From the NCBI GenBank assembly GCA_023630585.1, contig CM042554.1, positions 2,068,695 through 2,132,694 of the forward strand: 64,000 nucleotides of DNA, written 5' to 3'. The translations under genes and the position numbers were made by a program. The notes beneath the pieces were generated by a model. That model had not been told where the DNA came from, made no database searches, and saw only the letters and a list, made by a program, of their open reading frames with translations. Of the stretch, positions 27,408-34,190 are shown in pieces. Every line of letters begins with the position of its first letter. The first letter of the stretch is position 1. The stretch is from Cranoglanis bouderius (lineage: Eukaryota > Chordata > Actinopteri > Siluriformes > Cranoglanididae).

Positions 27408-30379
27408 TCATTCAACTGTAAAGTATTGGCAACTTATCTATCCATCCAAGTCTAAAAGTATTCTCACCCTACCTATCTAGCCAACTCAAGTATTGGCACC
27501 CTAGCTATCAAACCAACTGCAGCAATTCCCAGCAGCAGTTTCTAATATACTAAAACAAGCCCCTCTGGTACCAACAAGCAAGTCACAGAGATCACACTAT
27601 TTCTCCATTGTGATGTTTAATGTAAACATTAACTGAAGCTCTTGACCTTTATTTGCATGATTTTATGCATTGTGTTCCTGCCACATGATTGACTGATTGG
27701 ATAACTGCATACAATGCCTTGAAAAAGTATTCACTCCCCTTGGCATTTTTCCTATTTTGTTGCCTTACAAACTGGAATTAAAATGGATTTTCGGGGGTTT
27801 TGTATCATCTGATTTACACAACGTGCCTACCACTTTGCAGATGCAAAATATTTTTTAATTGTGAAACAAACAAGAAATAAGACAAAAAAACTGAAAACTT
27901 CAGCGTGCATAACTATTCACCCCCCGCAAGTCAATACTTTGTAGAGCTACATTTTGCAGCAATTACAGCTGCAAGTCTCTTGGGGTACGTCTCTATAAGC
28001 TTGGCACATCTAGCCACTGGGATTTTGCCCATTCTTCAAGGCAAAACTGCTCCAGCTCCTTCAAGTTGGATGGGTTCCGCTGGTGTACAGCATAGCTAAT
28101 GGGATGAATACATATGCATGCACCACTTTTCTGTTTTTAATTTTTTAGAATTTTTTAAAACAAGTTTTTTTTTTTTTTTTTTTTCATTTCACTTCACCAA
28201 TTTGGACTATTTTGTGTATGTCCATTACATGAAATCCAAATAAAAATCCATTTAAATTACATGTTGTAATGCAACAAAATAGGAAAAATTCCAAGGTTGA
28301 ATACTTTTGCAAGGCATTGTAAATGAGCAGGTATACAGGTGTTCCTGTTAAAGTGACCGGTAAGTGTACATTAATTTTAGCTGGGAGATGTACCCATGTA
28401 AAAACAGCCAAAAAGCAAGTGTAAACTGCTATAAGATATTTATATAGAATTTACAAATTTTCAGAAATATGGGTCTCCTATTTTTTTTTCTCAAGTATTT
28501 TTCATACTGCTTTTATTAAATGTTGTCTCATTCACATTTACACTAATAAACCTTAAATCTTCTAAGACATTTTTTCCTGTCTAGTAGTGCCTTGCTCCCA
28601 CTACAATATGCTGGCTCTCTCCACTGGTAATACTTGACTTGGTGGACTGCTGGGTTTTGCATTCACATACAATTCTTTTGTGTACCATGTATCTCAAATC
28701 AGCATTACTAGAATTAGATATAAATTCTGCTTAACCTGTACAGGACTTTATATACAGGAAATTTTACACAAAATTTTCATTGTATTTACAATGTAAGCAA
28801 TTATCATTCTGTTCATAGCGAAATAAATAAAATGTTATATGAAAAGTTAATTTAGTGCGCCGTCAAATTACCTGCATCTTTTATTTGCACATACACTTGT
28901 CATGAAGAGGATCTCTGAATGTTAAACAGCTTTCAGAGTGTGATTAAGCAGAATCCTTTTGAGGGCTTAATGTAAATATGAGTCTGTTTGGGAGTGTTGA
29001 TATTTCTGTGGATATCTCTGCGGCAGGCTAGGGAGCCCAAGGCCTTAATGAAGATCCAAACCATTAATGCCACCTTTCAGCCGACCAAGATTGGCCACCC
29101 TCATGGGCTCCAGATCACCTACCTGAAGGACAACAGCACCAGGAACATTTTTGTGTACCACGAGGATGGAAAGGTTAAGACACATCCCTGATAATGAATT
29201 TTCCACATGACTATTCTTTAGATGTTGAAGAAAGTTATCTTAAACTTAGAGTGCTTATTATAGATACATTTTGTCAGCGATATAACTATCACATATTACA
29301 CATTTAGTAACTGGAGCTTAAATGATTTAAAACGCAGTTTGTGTTTTGCTATGAAGCTATATGTGAGAATTTGTTTTAACTTTTGACTCCCACTGCTGGT
29401 CATGGGGAAAAATTACATGTTAATCACTGTTGCAAGCAGCAATACTTTTTTCTGTTTTGTTGTATGTGGTTTTAGGAAATAGTTGACTGGTTCAACGCAA
29501 TACGAGCTGCTAGGTTCCATTACTTGCAGGTTGCTTTTCCCAGAGCCCCTGATACTGAAGTAAGTAAATCCCAATACATACACACAAGAGTGCACAATGC
29601 ACAAGGAATTCATAGGAATACTAGAACATCTATTGCACCATCTCCCCAGGCCATTTCTCTTTATGGTTGAAGCCTTGATTTAGATAAGCCTGTCACACAT
29701 TCTCACAACACATTTGTTCACATCCTGTCTCTAGAGTCTAATGAACTGCCTTAATTTCTTCCTTGTCTAGCTGGTGCCCAAACTGACAAGGAACTACATT
29801 AAGGAGGGTTACATGGAGAAGACAGGTCCAAAGGTTGGAGCTTCTTGATTCGGTTGCTGACCTAAAGCATGCCTGAGACTTTGACAGCAGTTTTATAAAC
29901 TGCAAGCTGCTCCTCAAACTAGGACAATAAGAAAATATATAGAAGGGAAGTGAATAGTGACATGTTGATAAATAAATAAAAAGTTATGAAAGATATGAAA
30001 GTAAATAAAGGATTAAATGAATTAATTAATGGACCAAATAGCTATGCAATTAATTGTGGCTATCTTATGTCTGTTCTAGCAAACAGAGGGTTTTAAAAAA
30101 CGTTGGTTCACCCTGGATGACAGGAGACTCATGTACTTTAAAGACCCCTTGGTGAGCAGCAGGTTATGATGATAATTGATTGTTTGACAATAATGGATTT
30201 TTATATTGTGGTACTCCTGGCCACACTAGTTAACCCCTATTAGGCTGGGGATAACTAGCCTACAGTCTGCACCTTATAAGTCAGTGAAAAGCAGCCCTGT
30301 TGGACCCCTTTGCCAATTTCAGTGTAACCTGAGATTAATGACTTTTCTTGAGATATTTACACACCCTCAAGTCTGTCAA

Positions 30380-30457
<78 letters not shown>

Positions 30458-33400
30458 GTGTGTTCAGCAAATTGAAGAAAAAATATTTTAAGTAATTTTG
30501 GAGACATTTAATTTACTGGGACTAATACTAATACTGTAACAAATAAGTATCTGTCAGTAGGAAACCACATATTCATTGAATGGTTATTCTTTTTAACAAC
30601 GCGGACACTTGTTAAACAACTTAAAATTTTATGGTATAGCTTATTATAGACTCACAGACTTACAGTACTGTGCAAATGTTTTAGGCACATGCAAAGAAAT
30701 GCTGTAGAGCAAAGATGCCTTCAAAATAATGAAATTAAATGTTTCTACATTTATAAAAACAAAAAAAACCCGTAAAGAGCAGTAAACAGTAGTAAATGAA
30801 ACAAAGTCAATATTTGGAGTGACAAAAAAATACAAATAAAAATAGTAGTCTCCGGTACACTTTGTGCAGTTTTATAAGGAAATCTTGCAGAACCAGCCAC
30901 AGTTCTTCTGGAGACTGTCACACTTGCTTCTTATTTTTGCAGCAAAACCCAGCAGCCTTCATTGTGTTTTTTTTTTGCCTGAAAAGTCTCTTATATAATA
31001 TGCTGCTTTCTTTAGATTTCTTTGGGAATCTAAAATGTTTTTTGTACTGACTTGATAATAGAAGTCATAAAATAAAATCTATAACAAAGTTTGTACTAAA
31101 AGAATAGGGTGCCTAAAACTTTTGCACAATACTGTAGATATTGTGAGGCCTGCTACACATTTTTCCTCACTAATGCTAACATTCTAACATTCTGCATAGG
31201 ATGCCTATGCACGAGGGGAAGTGTTCATTGGCAGTAAGGAAAGTGGCTACACAGTAGTACCAGGCCTGCCCCCCTCCACACAGGGCTACCACTGGCAGTT
31301 TGGCATCACCATTGTGACACCAGACAGAAAATTCCTCTTTGCCTGTGAGACAGAGGAGGAGCAGAAAGAGTGGATAGCTGTATTTCAGAGTGTCATCAAT
31401 AGACCCATGCTACCACAGGAGTATGCAGGTGACCTTCCATTTACATGCTTCACTTTCAGCCTTATTATTTCAAGGTCATGAAATAATCGGAGCGTTTATA
31501 TTAAATTCCTGTTAGCTTTCTATTCTGTTATAAACATTCATGGTGCATTGCTTTCCTTTCTTGCTTCTCTGTTGCATCTTCATCAAATTTAAAATGATTC
31601 ATCCTTAGAAGATCAGCAAACAATCCTGATGCTGTGTGCTGTCTCTGCAAGCCTATGTTGTGACACTAAAACAAATACCCTAGCATATTTCAACCATTCT
31701 ACAGTGGGTATAGAAATGAATCACCCCCCTTTAAAATAATCACATTTTGTTGCTTTGCAGTGTGAAATGAAGATGGACACAGTTTTTGTTTTATCCAGCT
31801 GTATTTACTCAGTGCAACTTATAACATCCAAGTGAAAGATATAACACCAACATGTCAGAATTTTTTATTTTTTTTAATTGAAAAATAGAATCACCGAGTT
31901 GGAAAAAGGATCACCTCCTTGCTTTAATTTGCCTTAATTTTTAAATTACAGCCTTTAGTCTGTTGTGATATGTCTCTACTAACTTTGCACATCTAGACTT
32001 TGCAATATTTGCCCACTCTTCTTTGCAGAACTGCTCAAGTTCAGTTAAATTTGATGGTGACCATTTGTGGAATGCAGTCTTCAAGTAATTCCACAGATTT
32101 TCAATGGGGTTTAAGTCTGGGCTCTGACTAGGCCATGCAAGGACATTCACCTTTTTCTCCTTCAACCACTGTGTGGTGTGCTTTGGGTCATTGTCATGTT
32201 GGAAGGTAAACCTTCTACCCATTGACAACTTTCTGGCAGAGGGCAGCAGATTTTCCTTAAGAATTTGAATGTATTTTGCCCCATTCATTTTCCTTCTATC
32301 CTGACAAGTACTCCAGTCCCTGCTGCAGAGAAACACCTCAATAACAGGATATTACCACCTCCATGCTTTACTGTAGGAATGGTGTTTTTGGATGGTGAGC
32401 TGTATTGTATTTCCGCCAGACTTATCGTTTGGTGTTGAGGCCAAATAATTCATCTGACCATAACACCTTTTTCCATGTGGCCTCAGAATCTTCAAGGTGC
32501 ATTTTGGCAAAGCTCAGTCGTGGGTGGCTTTTTTCTTGCAACCCTCCCATACAAGCCACATTTGTGGAGAATTTGTGATATTGTTGTCCCATGCACACAA
32601 TGACCATTCTTTGTCATAAATTCCTGCAACTGCTTCAGAGTTGCTATAGGCCTCTTGGTAGCCTCTCTGACCAGTTTCCTCCTGGCTCTTTCATCCAGTT
32701 TGGAGCGATGTCCTGATCCAGGGAAGGTCTGTGTTGTACCAAATACCTTCCACTTCTTAATAATAGACTTCACTGTGCTTTTAGGTATTGATAAAGCCTT
32801 TGAAATTTTTTTGTATCCATCTCCTGACTTGTGCCTGTCCACAACTTTATCCCGGAGATCTTTTGACAGTGCCGTGCCACCCATAGTTGATTGTTTGCTT
32901 TAGTTGCACTACAAAATGCTCCAGGAAAGCTCTTTTTATGCTGAGATAATCAAAATTACCACGTCTGATCACAGTTGAAAGTCAAATGGCTTTCTGTGCC
33001 ATTGAGAAGGTGATTAGCGACACCTGATTGAGTTTACAAGTAAGGGGGTGATTCAGTTTTTTATTTTTTTTTTTTCTGACATGTTGGTGTTATAGCTTTC
33101 ACTTGGATGTTATAAGTTGCACTGAGTAAATACAGCTGGATAAAACAGAAACTGTGTCTGTCTTCATTTCAGGCTGAAAAGCAACAAAATGTGATTATTT
33201 TAAAGGGGGGTGATTCTTTTCTATCTACCCACTGTATATCCACTACACATGTAGCATAAGTCTTATTACCATGGCCAATAATTTCAACATTAAATTAAAA
33301 CAATGGAAAACCCATTGACTCAAAATTATATGTATAATTCACTCTTTCCGATAGAATTCCTTTCAGAATGTGTGGTTGTTTGTTACTAAAGTTGTAATAG

Positions 33401-33903
33401 TATGTTGATGGATACCACAAGAAGTAAATATATAAATGATAAAATAATTTTAATCTTACTTTATTTAACATGAAACAATATTTTGATTTGTAACATGAAA
33501 TATAGGATCTTTTAATTAAATAGTGTCTGTATTCTGGGAATACAGAATTTCTGGCACTGTCTTGTATTTGGAGTATTTTGTTACCATCAATCTTTTGGAT
33601 TCACTTGGTCTACTATAAAGACCAATACTGGCAGAGTATATTTTGTTTTTGTATACAGCTTGAAGCATAGAACCATAGAACTACTATTCTAACTGAGCTA
33701 CTAGGCATGCTTAGATTTTTAAAAGTTTAGATTTTTTTCCTTTCCTTTCCCAGCATCCAAAAAATACTGAAGAGTCACAATGTATTTAAGAACAGTGCTT
33801 CATGCTGCTATAAAAATCGATAAGGCAATAGGTTCCAGACCTAATTGTTTGCTTTCTGTTCTTGACTAATGCAGTGGAGGCACACTTCAAGCATAAGCCC
33901 TGA
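3564..33903 (+). CDS. adap1: ADAP1 (centaurin-alpha-1), 3' eight exons, partial gene
   Basis: The gene encodes an Arf GTPase-activating protein with two phosphoinositide-binding PH domains, known from the family to act at the plasma membrane on ARF6. The exons are 3564-3646, 21218-21330, 29027-29173, 29476-29559, 29771-29833, 30080-30151, 31200-31428 and 33875-33903. All junctions are GT/AG and all phases agree, giving 272 continuous residues and a TGA stop. Residues 1-27 are the end of the ArfGAP domain. About 28-140 are PH1 (GYREGFLWKRG to the FHYLQ motif). About 154-255 are PH2 (EGYMEKTG to EWIAVFQ). The C-terminus EAHFKHKP fits ADAP1 rather than ADAP2. The family is about 375 residues long, so roughly 100 N-terminal residues with the ArfGAP zinc finger are left of the window. 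The two largest introns (17.6 and 7.7 kb) are filled with transposons, but no exon is disrupted. Confidence 0.9.
3821..4330. repeat. Dispersed repeat, shared with 47561-48145
   Basis: Both copies begin ACATTGTCACAAAGCAGCTT. Both later contain CATCTTCATGG and CCATCCTCAGCAACAGCGAG in the same order. The copies have diverged and carry small gaps. No coding potential is seen and the class is unknown. Confidence 0.6.
4331..8199 (+). other. ADAP1 intron, no gene recognised
   Basis: AT-rich intron sequence with a poly-T run at 4735-4754. No convincing exon, TIR or LTR is seen. Small open frames here (such as 4860-5069, 5268-5540 and 6801-7031) show no recognisable domain and no coding-like composition. 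Confidence 0.5.
8200..9540 (+). other. Less AT-rich intron segment, unclassified repeats likely
   Basis: The base composition changes to about half G+C over 8310-8720 and 9000-9240, which stands out from the AT-rich flanks and suggests inserted repeats. The words GTAGGCGAAAA and GTAGGCGAGAAA recur at about 8365 and 8424. No domain or terminal repeat could be assigned. Confidence 0.3.
9541..9830. repeat. Unclassified repeat with a perfect 16-bp hairpin
   Basis: The arms AAATGAAAATGCAAAC (9687-9702) and GTTTGCATTTTCATTT (9714-9729) are perfect reverse complements around an 11-nt loop. Words such as GCAATTGC and CATTTGAA recur on both sides. The structure resembles a small non-autonomous DNA element, but its ends were not found. 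Confidence 0.45.
9959..9998. repeat. (TG)n microsatellite
   Basis: About 20 TG units. Confidence 0.95.
10106..10146. repeat. (ATT)n then (ATC)n trinucleotide repeats
   Basis: Seven or more ATT units pass directly into ATC units. A poly-A run follows at 10261-10284. Confidence 0.9.
10594..10631. repeat. (CA)n microsatellite
   Basis: About 19 CA units. Confidence 0.95.
10650..11480 (+). other. ADAP1 intron; possible small MITE at about 10651-10720
   Basis: GCCATGTTTCCATCCACG at 10651 and CTGGATGGAAACACC at about 10707 form an inverted pair around a roughly 40-nt centre, as in a very small foldback element. The rest holds nothing recognised. Confidence 0.35.
11490..11765 (+). mobile_element. 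LTR-like fragment, sister copy at 20225-20450
   Basis: The two stretches share TTGAACACTATGGTTCC and CCTGACAGCAACCAACCAAT in the same order. At 20225-20450 the part before the second motif contains AATAAAAAGCCTG, which looks like the R/U5 polyadenylation end of an LTR. Termini were not resolved. Confidence 0.45.
11766..12197 (+). other. ADAP1 intron, nothing recognised
   Basis: No exon or repeat is identified in this stretch. Confidence 0.4.
12464..13329 (-). pseudogene. Tc1 transposase remnant (family A copy 1)
   Basis: The frame 13329-12763 holds the end of the paired-type DNA-binding region and the first catalytic block. The expected Asp of the 'W-S-D-E-S' block reads W-S-F-E-S, so the first catalytic Asp is lost. 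The second block with F-Q-Q-D-N and the rest of the DDE core appears only in another frame (12848-12447), and the C-terminus in a third (12775-12464). Frameshifts plus a missing catalytic residue make it inactive. A sister copy is at 21716-23272. Confidence 0.85.
13553..14015 (+). mobile_element. LTR fragment nested in Tc1 family A
   Basis: It starts TGTTACGATTCC, has a TATA-like TATTTAAACCCC (about 13749) and an AATAAA at 13985-13990, the order expected in a Gypsy-like LTR. The terminal ...TAACA is missing: the sequence returns to Tc1 near 14015 (TAAGTTGGTCAG). The LTR is therefore truncated, and about 150 bp of the host Tc1 is also absent. Confidence 0.6.
14448..15466 (-). pseudogene. Tc1 transposase remnant (family B)
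   Basis: The frame 15466-15191 carries the N-terminal helix-turn-helix (FKEISKLFEIHQSTVRKII). The frame 14965-14618 carries WGCFAASG, the FHQDNDPKHTSK block and SRDLNPIE. The C-terminus continues in a third frame (14675-14448). The catalytic Asp and Glu residues seen are intact, but at least two frameshifts break the protein. Confidence 0.8.
15498..17034 (+). mobile_element. Tc1/mariner element, family C, complete, DD35E type
   Basis: Terminal repeats CAGCCATGGCCAAAAGTTTT (left) and AAAACTTTTGGCCACGGCTA (right) enclose 1537 bp. TA lies on each side (15496 and 17035). It holds one uninterrupted transposase. It inserted into family B at a TA site. Confidence 0.9.
15842..16858 (+). CDS. Tc1/mariner transposase, DD35E, uninterrupted (family C)
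   Basis: A 338-residue protein from ATG 15842 to TGA, the normal length for Tc1 transposases. It cuts and joins DNA at the element ends. The N-terminal third holds two helix-turn-helix units (GFTGKDIAASKIAPKSTIYR near residue 20). The catalytic triad is visible: Asp149 in IFSDES, Asp241 in FQHDGASFH and Glu277 in DLNPIENLW. Between the second Asp and the Glu I count 35 residues, one more than the usual Tc1 DD34E. No stop or frameshift is seen. The open frame extends 12 codons upstream from a GTG, but the ATG is the natural start. With both terminal repeats present this is the best candidate here for a recently active element. Confidence 0.9.
   Translation: MVTCKETCAAIISLHKKGFTGKDIAASKIAPKSTIYRIIKTFKERGSTVVKKASGHPRKSSKCQDHLLKLIQLRDWGTTSAELAQEWQQAGASASALTVRRRLLEDGLVSRRATKKPLLSRKNIMDRLLFCKKYRDWTAEDWGNVIFSDESPFRLFGASGKKLVRRRKGERYHQSRVMPTVKHPETTHVWGCFSAKGVGSLTILPKNTAMNKEWYKNILREQLLPTIQEQFGDEQCLFQHDGASFHKAKVIMKWLGEQNIDILGPWPGNSPDLNPIENLWSILKRWVEKQKPTNSDKLQALIMQEWAAISQDVAQKLIDSMPGRIAEVLQKKGQHCKY
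17377..18890 (-). mobile_element. Tc1/mariner element, family D, complete
   Basis: The ends CAGGTGCATCTCAATAAATT and AATTTATTGAGATGCACCTG are perfect complements and enclose 1514 bp, with TA at 17375 and 18891. The near-perfect repeats continue inward (GTCGTGGAAAAGTTC). The left end lies only 7 bases from the end of family B. Confidence 0.95.
17662..18627 (-). CDS. Tc1 transposase, DD34E, uninterrupted (family D)
   Basis: A 321-residue open frame from ATG to stop on the - strand. A helix-turn-helix segment (TFSAKETGCSQSAVSKHV) lies near residues 13-30, followed by a basic GRKKCGRKR linker. The catalytic residues are Asp135 in LFSDES, Asp225 in FQQDLAPAH and Glu260 in HLNPIENLW, with 34 residues between the last two. 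The protein ends KGAPTKY, a common Tc1 C-terminus. It is about 20 residues shorter than usual at the N-terminus, so a slightly earlier start may have been lost. It is flanked by intact terminal repeats. Confidence 0.9.
   Translation of the reverse strand: MVSQFGSLGKPQTFSAKETGCSQSAVSKHVNRKLSGRKKCGRKRCTTNQENHSLMRIVKQNRFKNLSELHKEWTEAGVKASRATTHRRVKEFGYSCRIPLVKPLLNHRQRQRRLTWAKEKKNWTVAQWSKVLFSDESKFCISFGNQGPRVWRKGGEAHSPSCLKSSVKFPQSVMIWGAMSSAGVGPLCFLKTKVTAPVYQEILEHFMLPSADQLFEDADFIFQQDLAPAHTAKSTKSWLNDHGVGMLDWPANSPHLNPIENLWGIVKRKMRNKRPKNADELKATVKETWASIPPQQCHKLITSMPRRIEAVIKAKGAPTKY
18960..19370. repeat. Unclassified dispersed repeat with (AAT)n head
   Basis: (TAA)n at 18989-19012 leads into ATTTATATAGCGCTTTTCTAG and a G+C-richer body with no open frame. 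A simple-repeat end beside a body of this kind is typical of the 3' end of a non-LTR element. The class is not established. Confidence 0.45.
19371..20224 (+). other. ADAP1 intron, nothing recognised
   Basis: AT-rich, with no exon or terminal repeats found. Confidence 0.4.
20225..20450 (+). mobile_element. LTR-like fragment, sister of 11490-11765
   Basis: It contains TTGAACACTATGGTTCC, an AATAAAAAGCCTG block and CCTGACAGCAACCAACCAAT in the order seen at 11570-11735. It is interpreted as an LTR polyadenylation/U5 end. Confidence 0.45.
20484..20520. repeat. (GATA)/(CATA)/(GGAT) tetranucleotide tract
   Basis: ATAGATAGATAG passes into TACATACATACA and then GGATGGATGGA. Confidence 0.85.
20571..20620. 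repeat. (GT)n microsatellite
   Basis: 25 GT units. Confidence 0.95.
21130..21190. repeat. (TTTC)n and (CATT)n tract before an ADAP1 exon
   Basis: TTTC units (21133-21152) are followed by CATT units up to about 21186. The tract lies about 30 bases upstream of the splice acceptor. Confidence 0.85.
21218..21330 (+). CDS. adap1: ADAP1 exon: start of PH1
   Basis: The exon completes the split Gly codon and encodes 37 further residues, YREGFLWKRGRDNGQF to KYFNKHD. These are the first strands of PH1, whose K-x-G-x(5)-F-L-S-R-K-F pattern fits phosphoinositide-binding PH domains. The acceptor is TTCACAG, the donor is GTGAGT, and it ends in phase 0. Confidence 0.92.
21373..21421. repeat. (TG)n microsatellite 42 bp after an ADAP1 exon
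   Basis: About 24 TG units. Confidence 0.95.
21716..23272 (+). mobile_element. Tc1/mariner element, family A copy 2
   Basis: The ends CTAACCCCATTTCCATAAAA and TTTTATGGAAATGGGGTTAG are perfect complements over 20 bases. TA flanks both (21714 and 23273) and the element is 1557 bp. It is the same family as 12200-14150 but in the opposite orientation. Confidence 0.95.
22067..23008 (+). pseudogene. Tc1 transposase with one in-frame stop and a frameshift (family A copy 2)
   Basis: The frame starts at ATG 22067 (MGCDSPLHERIVSQF) with a helix-turn-helix near RKIAKNLGLSPSTVH. It meets TGA at 22271, where copy 1 has TGG (Trp), then continues in the same frame. The first catalytic Asp is intact here (W-S-D-E-S). 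The second block, FQQDNARPHSAH, is found only in another frame (22708-22923), so indels flank it. The main frame resumes to a stop at 23008. The Glu position of the DDE core is not clearly preserved. Confidence 0.85.
23430..24240. repeat. Unclassified dispersed repeat (AAAGCTGCAAGCAG type)
   Basis: It opens with ATTAAAGCTGCAAGCAG and contains ACCAGTAGGTGGCACTGG and CACTTCCTGTTTGGAGG. I recognise these words as common in teleost intergenic DNA. No coding frame is seen, and the ends and class are unknown. Confidence 0.4.
24296..25162 (-). pseudogene. Tc1 transposase remnant (family E copy 1)
   Basis: The frame 25162-24740 gives the intact N-terminus (MAKTKELSKDVRDKIVDLHK) and helix-turn-helix region. 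It then loses the middle, including the first catalytic Asp, through an internal deletion near 24755. The frame 24783-24292 gives WGCFSAKG, FQHDNDPKHTAK and SPDLNPIENLW, so the second Asp and the Glu remain. The last residues are missing at the truncated left end. Confidence 0.85.
24296..25231 (-). mobile_element. Tc1/mariner element, family E copy 1, truncated
   Basis: The right end ACTTTTTTCCCTCACTG is followed by TA (25232), the terminal repeat of this family. The left end is cut inside the transposase C-terminus. The same family at 60092 starts CAGTGAGGGAAAAAAGT. Confidence 0.85.
25240..25790. other. Intron sequence beside the integrase-like remnant
   Basis: Purine-rich 25440-25550 and a C-rich patch at 25620-25700. 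This may belong to the same decayed provirus-like insertion as the next feature, but no domain is visible. Confidence 0.3.
25840..26267 (-). pseudogene. Retrovirus-like integrase C-terminal remnant
   Basis: On the - strand, 26267-26052 contains a G-R-P-F-P-T-P-W motif followed by an acidic G-D-L-D stretch. 26052-25849 contains L-x-F-x-P-G-D-R-V-L-x-K. In retroviral and Gypsy integrases the G-R-P/T-P motif and the P-G-D-x-V-x-x-K motif follow each other in this order at the C-terminal end. The catalytic core is not present and the frame is broken between the pieces. It is an old, dead fragment. No other viral gene was recognised around it. Confidence 0.5.
26340..27700. repeat. Two tandemly arranged copies of an unclassified repeat
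   Basis: Around 26860-27010 and 27130-27350 the same words recur in order: CCCATTCACTTACATTGA, ACTGTCAAAACTC, GCACACGGCC and AGCCCCTCTTCTCTCC. AGTATTGGCACCCTATCTGT also occurs twice between them. No coding frame was found. Confidence 0.55.
27366..27406. repeat. (ATCT)n microsatellite
   Basis: About 10 ATCT units. Confidence 0.95.
27712..28319. mobile_element. Internally deleted Tc1/mariner element, family F
   Basis: The ends CAATGCCTTGAAAAAGTATT and TACTTTTGCAAGGCATTG are diverged inverted repeats flanked by TA (27710 and 28320). The 608 bp carry only a short piece of transposase C-terminus on the - strand (about 27930-28090) plus a poly-T run (28165-28184). It cannot encode transposase. 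Confidence 0.85.
28330..29026 (+). other. ADAP1 intron, nothing recognised
   Basis: AT-rich, ending in the acceptor CTCTGCGGCAG (29016-29026). Confidence 0.5.
29027..29173 (+). CDS. adap1: ADAP1 exon: middle of PH1
   Basis: 49 codons, AREPKALMKIQTINATF to IFVYHEDGK, phase 0 at both ends, donor GTTAAG. It encodes the central PH1 strands, including the K-I-G-H-P-H-G-L-Q-I-T-Y segment typical of ADAP proteins. Confidence 0.93.
29476..29559 (+). CDS. adap1: ADAP1 exon: C-terminal helix of PH1
   Basis: 28 codons beginning EIVDWFNAIRAARFHYLQ, the closing amphipathic helix of PH1 with its conserved Trp. Acceptor TTTTAG, donor GTAAGT, phase 0. Confidence 0.93.
29771..29833 (+). CDS. adap1: ADAP1 exon: linker and start of PH2
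   Basis: 21 codons, LVPKLTRNYIKEGYMEKTG, with the first PH2 strand (K-E-G-Y-M-E-K-T-G). Acceptor CTTGTCTAG, donor GTTGGA, phase 0. Confidence 0.93.
30080..30151 (+). CDS. adap1: ADAP1 exon: PH2 beta strands
   Basis: 24 codons, QTEGFKKRWFTLDDRRLMYF, with the K-K-R-W-F-x-L basic signature of lipid-binding PH domains. Acceptor GTTCTAG, donor GTGAGC, phase 0. Confidence 0.93.
30382..30455. repeat. (AT)n microsatellite in ADAP1 intron
   Basis: About 37 AT units without interruption. Confidence 0.95.
30663..31134. mobile_element. Small non-autonomous Tc1-type element, family G copy 1
   Basis: The ends CAGTACTGTGCAAATGTTTT and AAAACTTTTGCACAATACTG are inverted repeats flanked by TA (30661 and 31135). 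There is no transposase frame. It shares its interior with 38199-38766 and 51646-52195. Confidence 0.85.
31200..31428 (+). CDS. adap1: ADAP1 exon: body and C-terminal helix of PH2
   Basis: 76 codons plus one base. It starts DAYARGEVFIGSKESGY and includes ITIVTPDRKFLFACETEEE and the closing helix W-I-A-V-F-Q. The donor is at 31429 (GTGACC). Acceptor CTGCATAG. The split codon is completed by the last exon to give Val. Confidence 0.93.
31702..33234 (-). mobile_element. Tc1/mariner element, family H, in the last ADAP1 intron
   Basis: The ends CAGTGGGTATAGAAATGAAT and ATTCTTTTCTATCTACCCACTG are inverted repeats flanked by TA (31700 and 33235), 1533 bp long. It lies between the last two ADAP1 coding exons. 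Confidence 0.9.
31941..32884 (-). pseudogene. Tc1 transposase remnant (family H)
   Basis: The frame 32884-32492 carries the N-terminus (MGGTALSKDLRDKVVDRHKS) and helix-turn-helix units. 32607-32422 carries V-L-W-S-D-E with the first catalytic Asp. 32336-31941 carries FQHDNDPKHTTQWL and SPDLNPIENLW. The frames differ, so several indels separate them, although all three catalytic residues survive. Confidence 0.85.
33240..33874 (+). other. End of the last ADAP1 intron
   Basis: AT-rich with no repeat recognised. It ends in the pyrimidine-rich TTTCTGTTCTTGACTAATG and the acceptor CAG. Confidence 0.5.
33875..33903 (+). CDS. adap1: ADAP1 terminal coding exon
   Basis: It completes the split Val codon and encodes EAHFKHKP followed by TGA. 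The short basic tail is the ADAP1-type C-terminus. It was found by looking for the expected end and is supported by a good acceptor (ACTAATGCAG) and exact phase agreement. Confidence 0.92.
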
Positions 33904-34190
33904 CCTGAGAATCAAGACCGCAGAGATGCTATGAAAGCCTGTAGCAAGGCACAGCACCAAAGCCTATCATAACGGGACGCAGAGGGAGACAGCAGCAAGA
34001 CTCCAGACAGCAGCTCCAGAACACTCCGACTGGGCTGACACAATGACTGTGCAAACTTTGCTTTAAAATACTGCACACTAGCACATCCATGTTTCATCCC
34101 AGTAGCTTCAAGTAAATCATAATTCTTAAGTCCTTCCTGGCAAAGATGTCATTTGATGGTGACATTAAGTGAAAGTGACACAGAAATTAG
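33904..34190 (+). other. Start of the ADAP1 3' untranslated region
   Basis: It directly follows the stop and no intron signal is required. The mRNA end is not certain. An AATAAA is at 34847-34852, inside the repeat described next. Confidence 0.5.

Noticed and set aside
3564..33903. Assignment of the + strand gene to ADAP2
   Set aside because: The C-terminus EAHFKHKP and the PH1 wording fit ADAP1 better as I recall the families. A protein tree would settle it.
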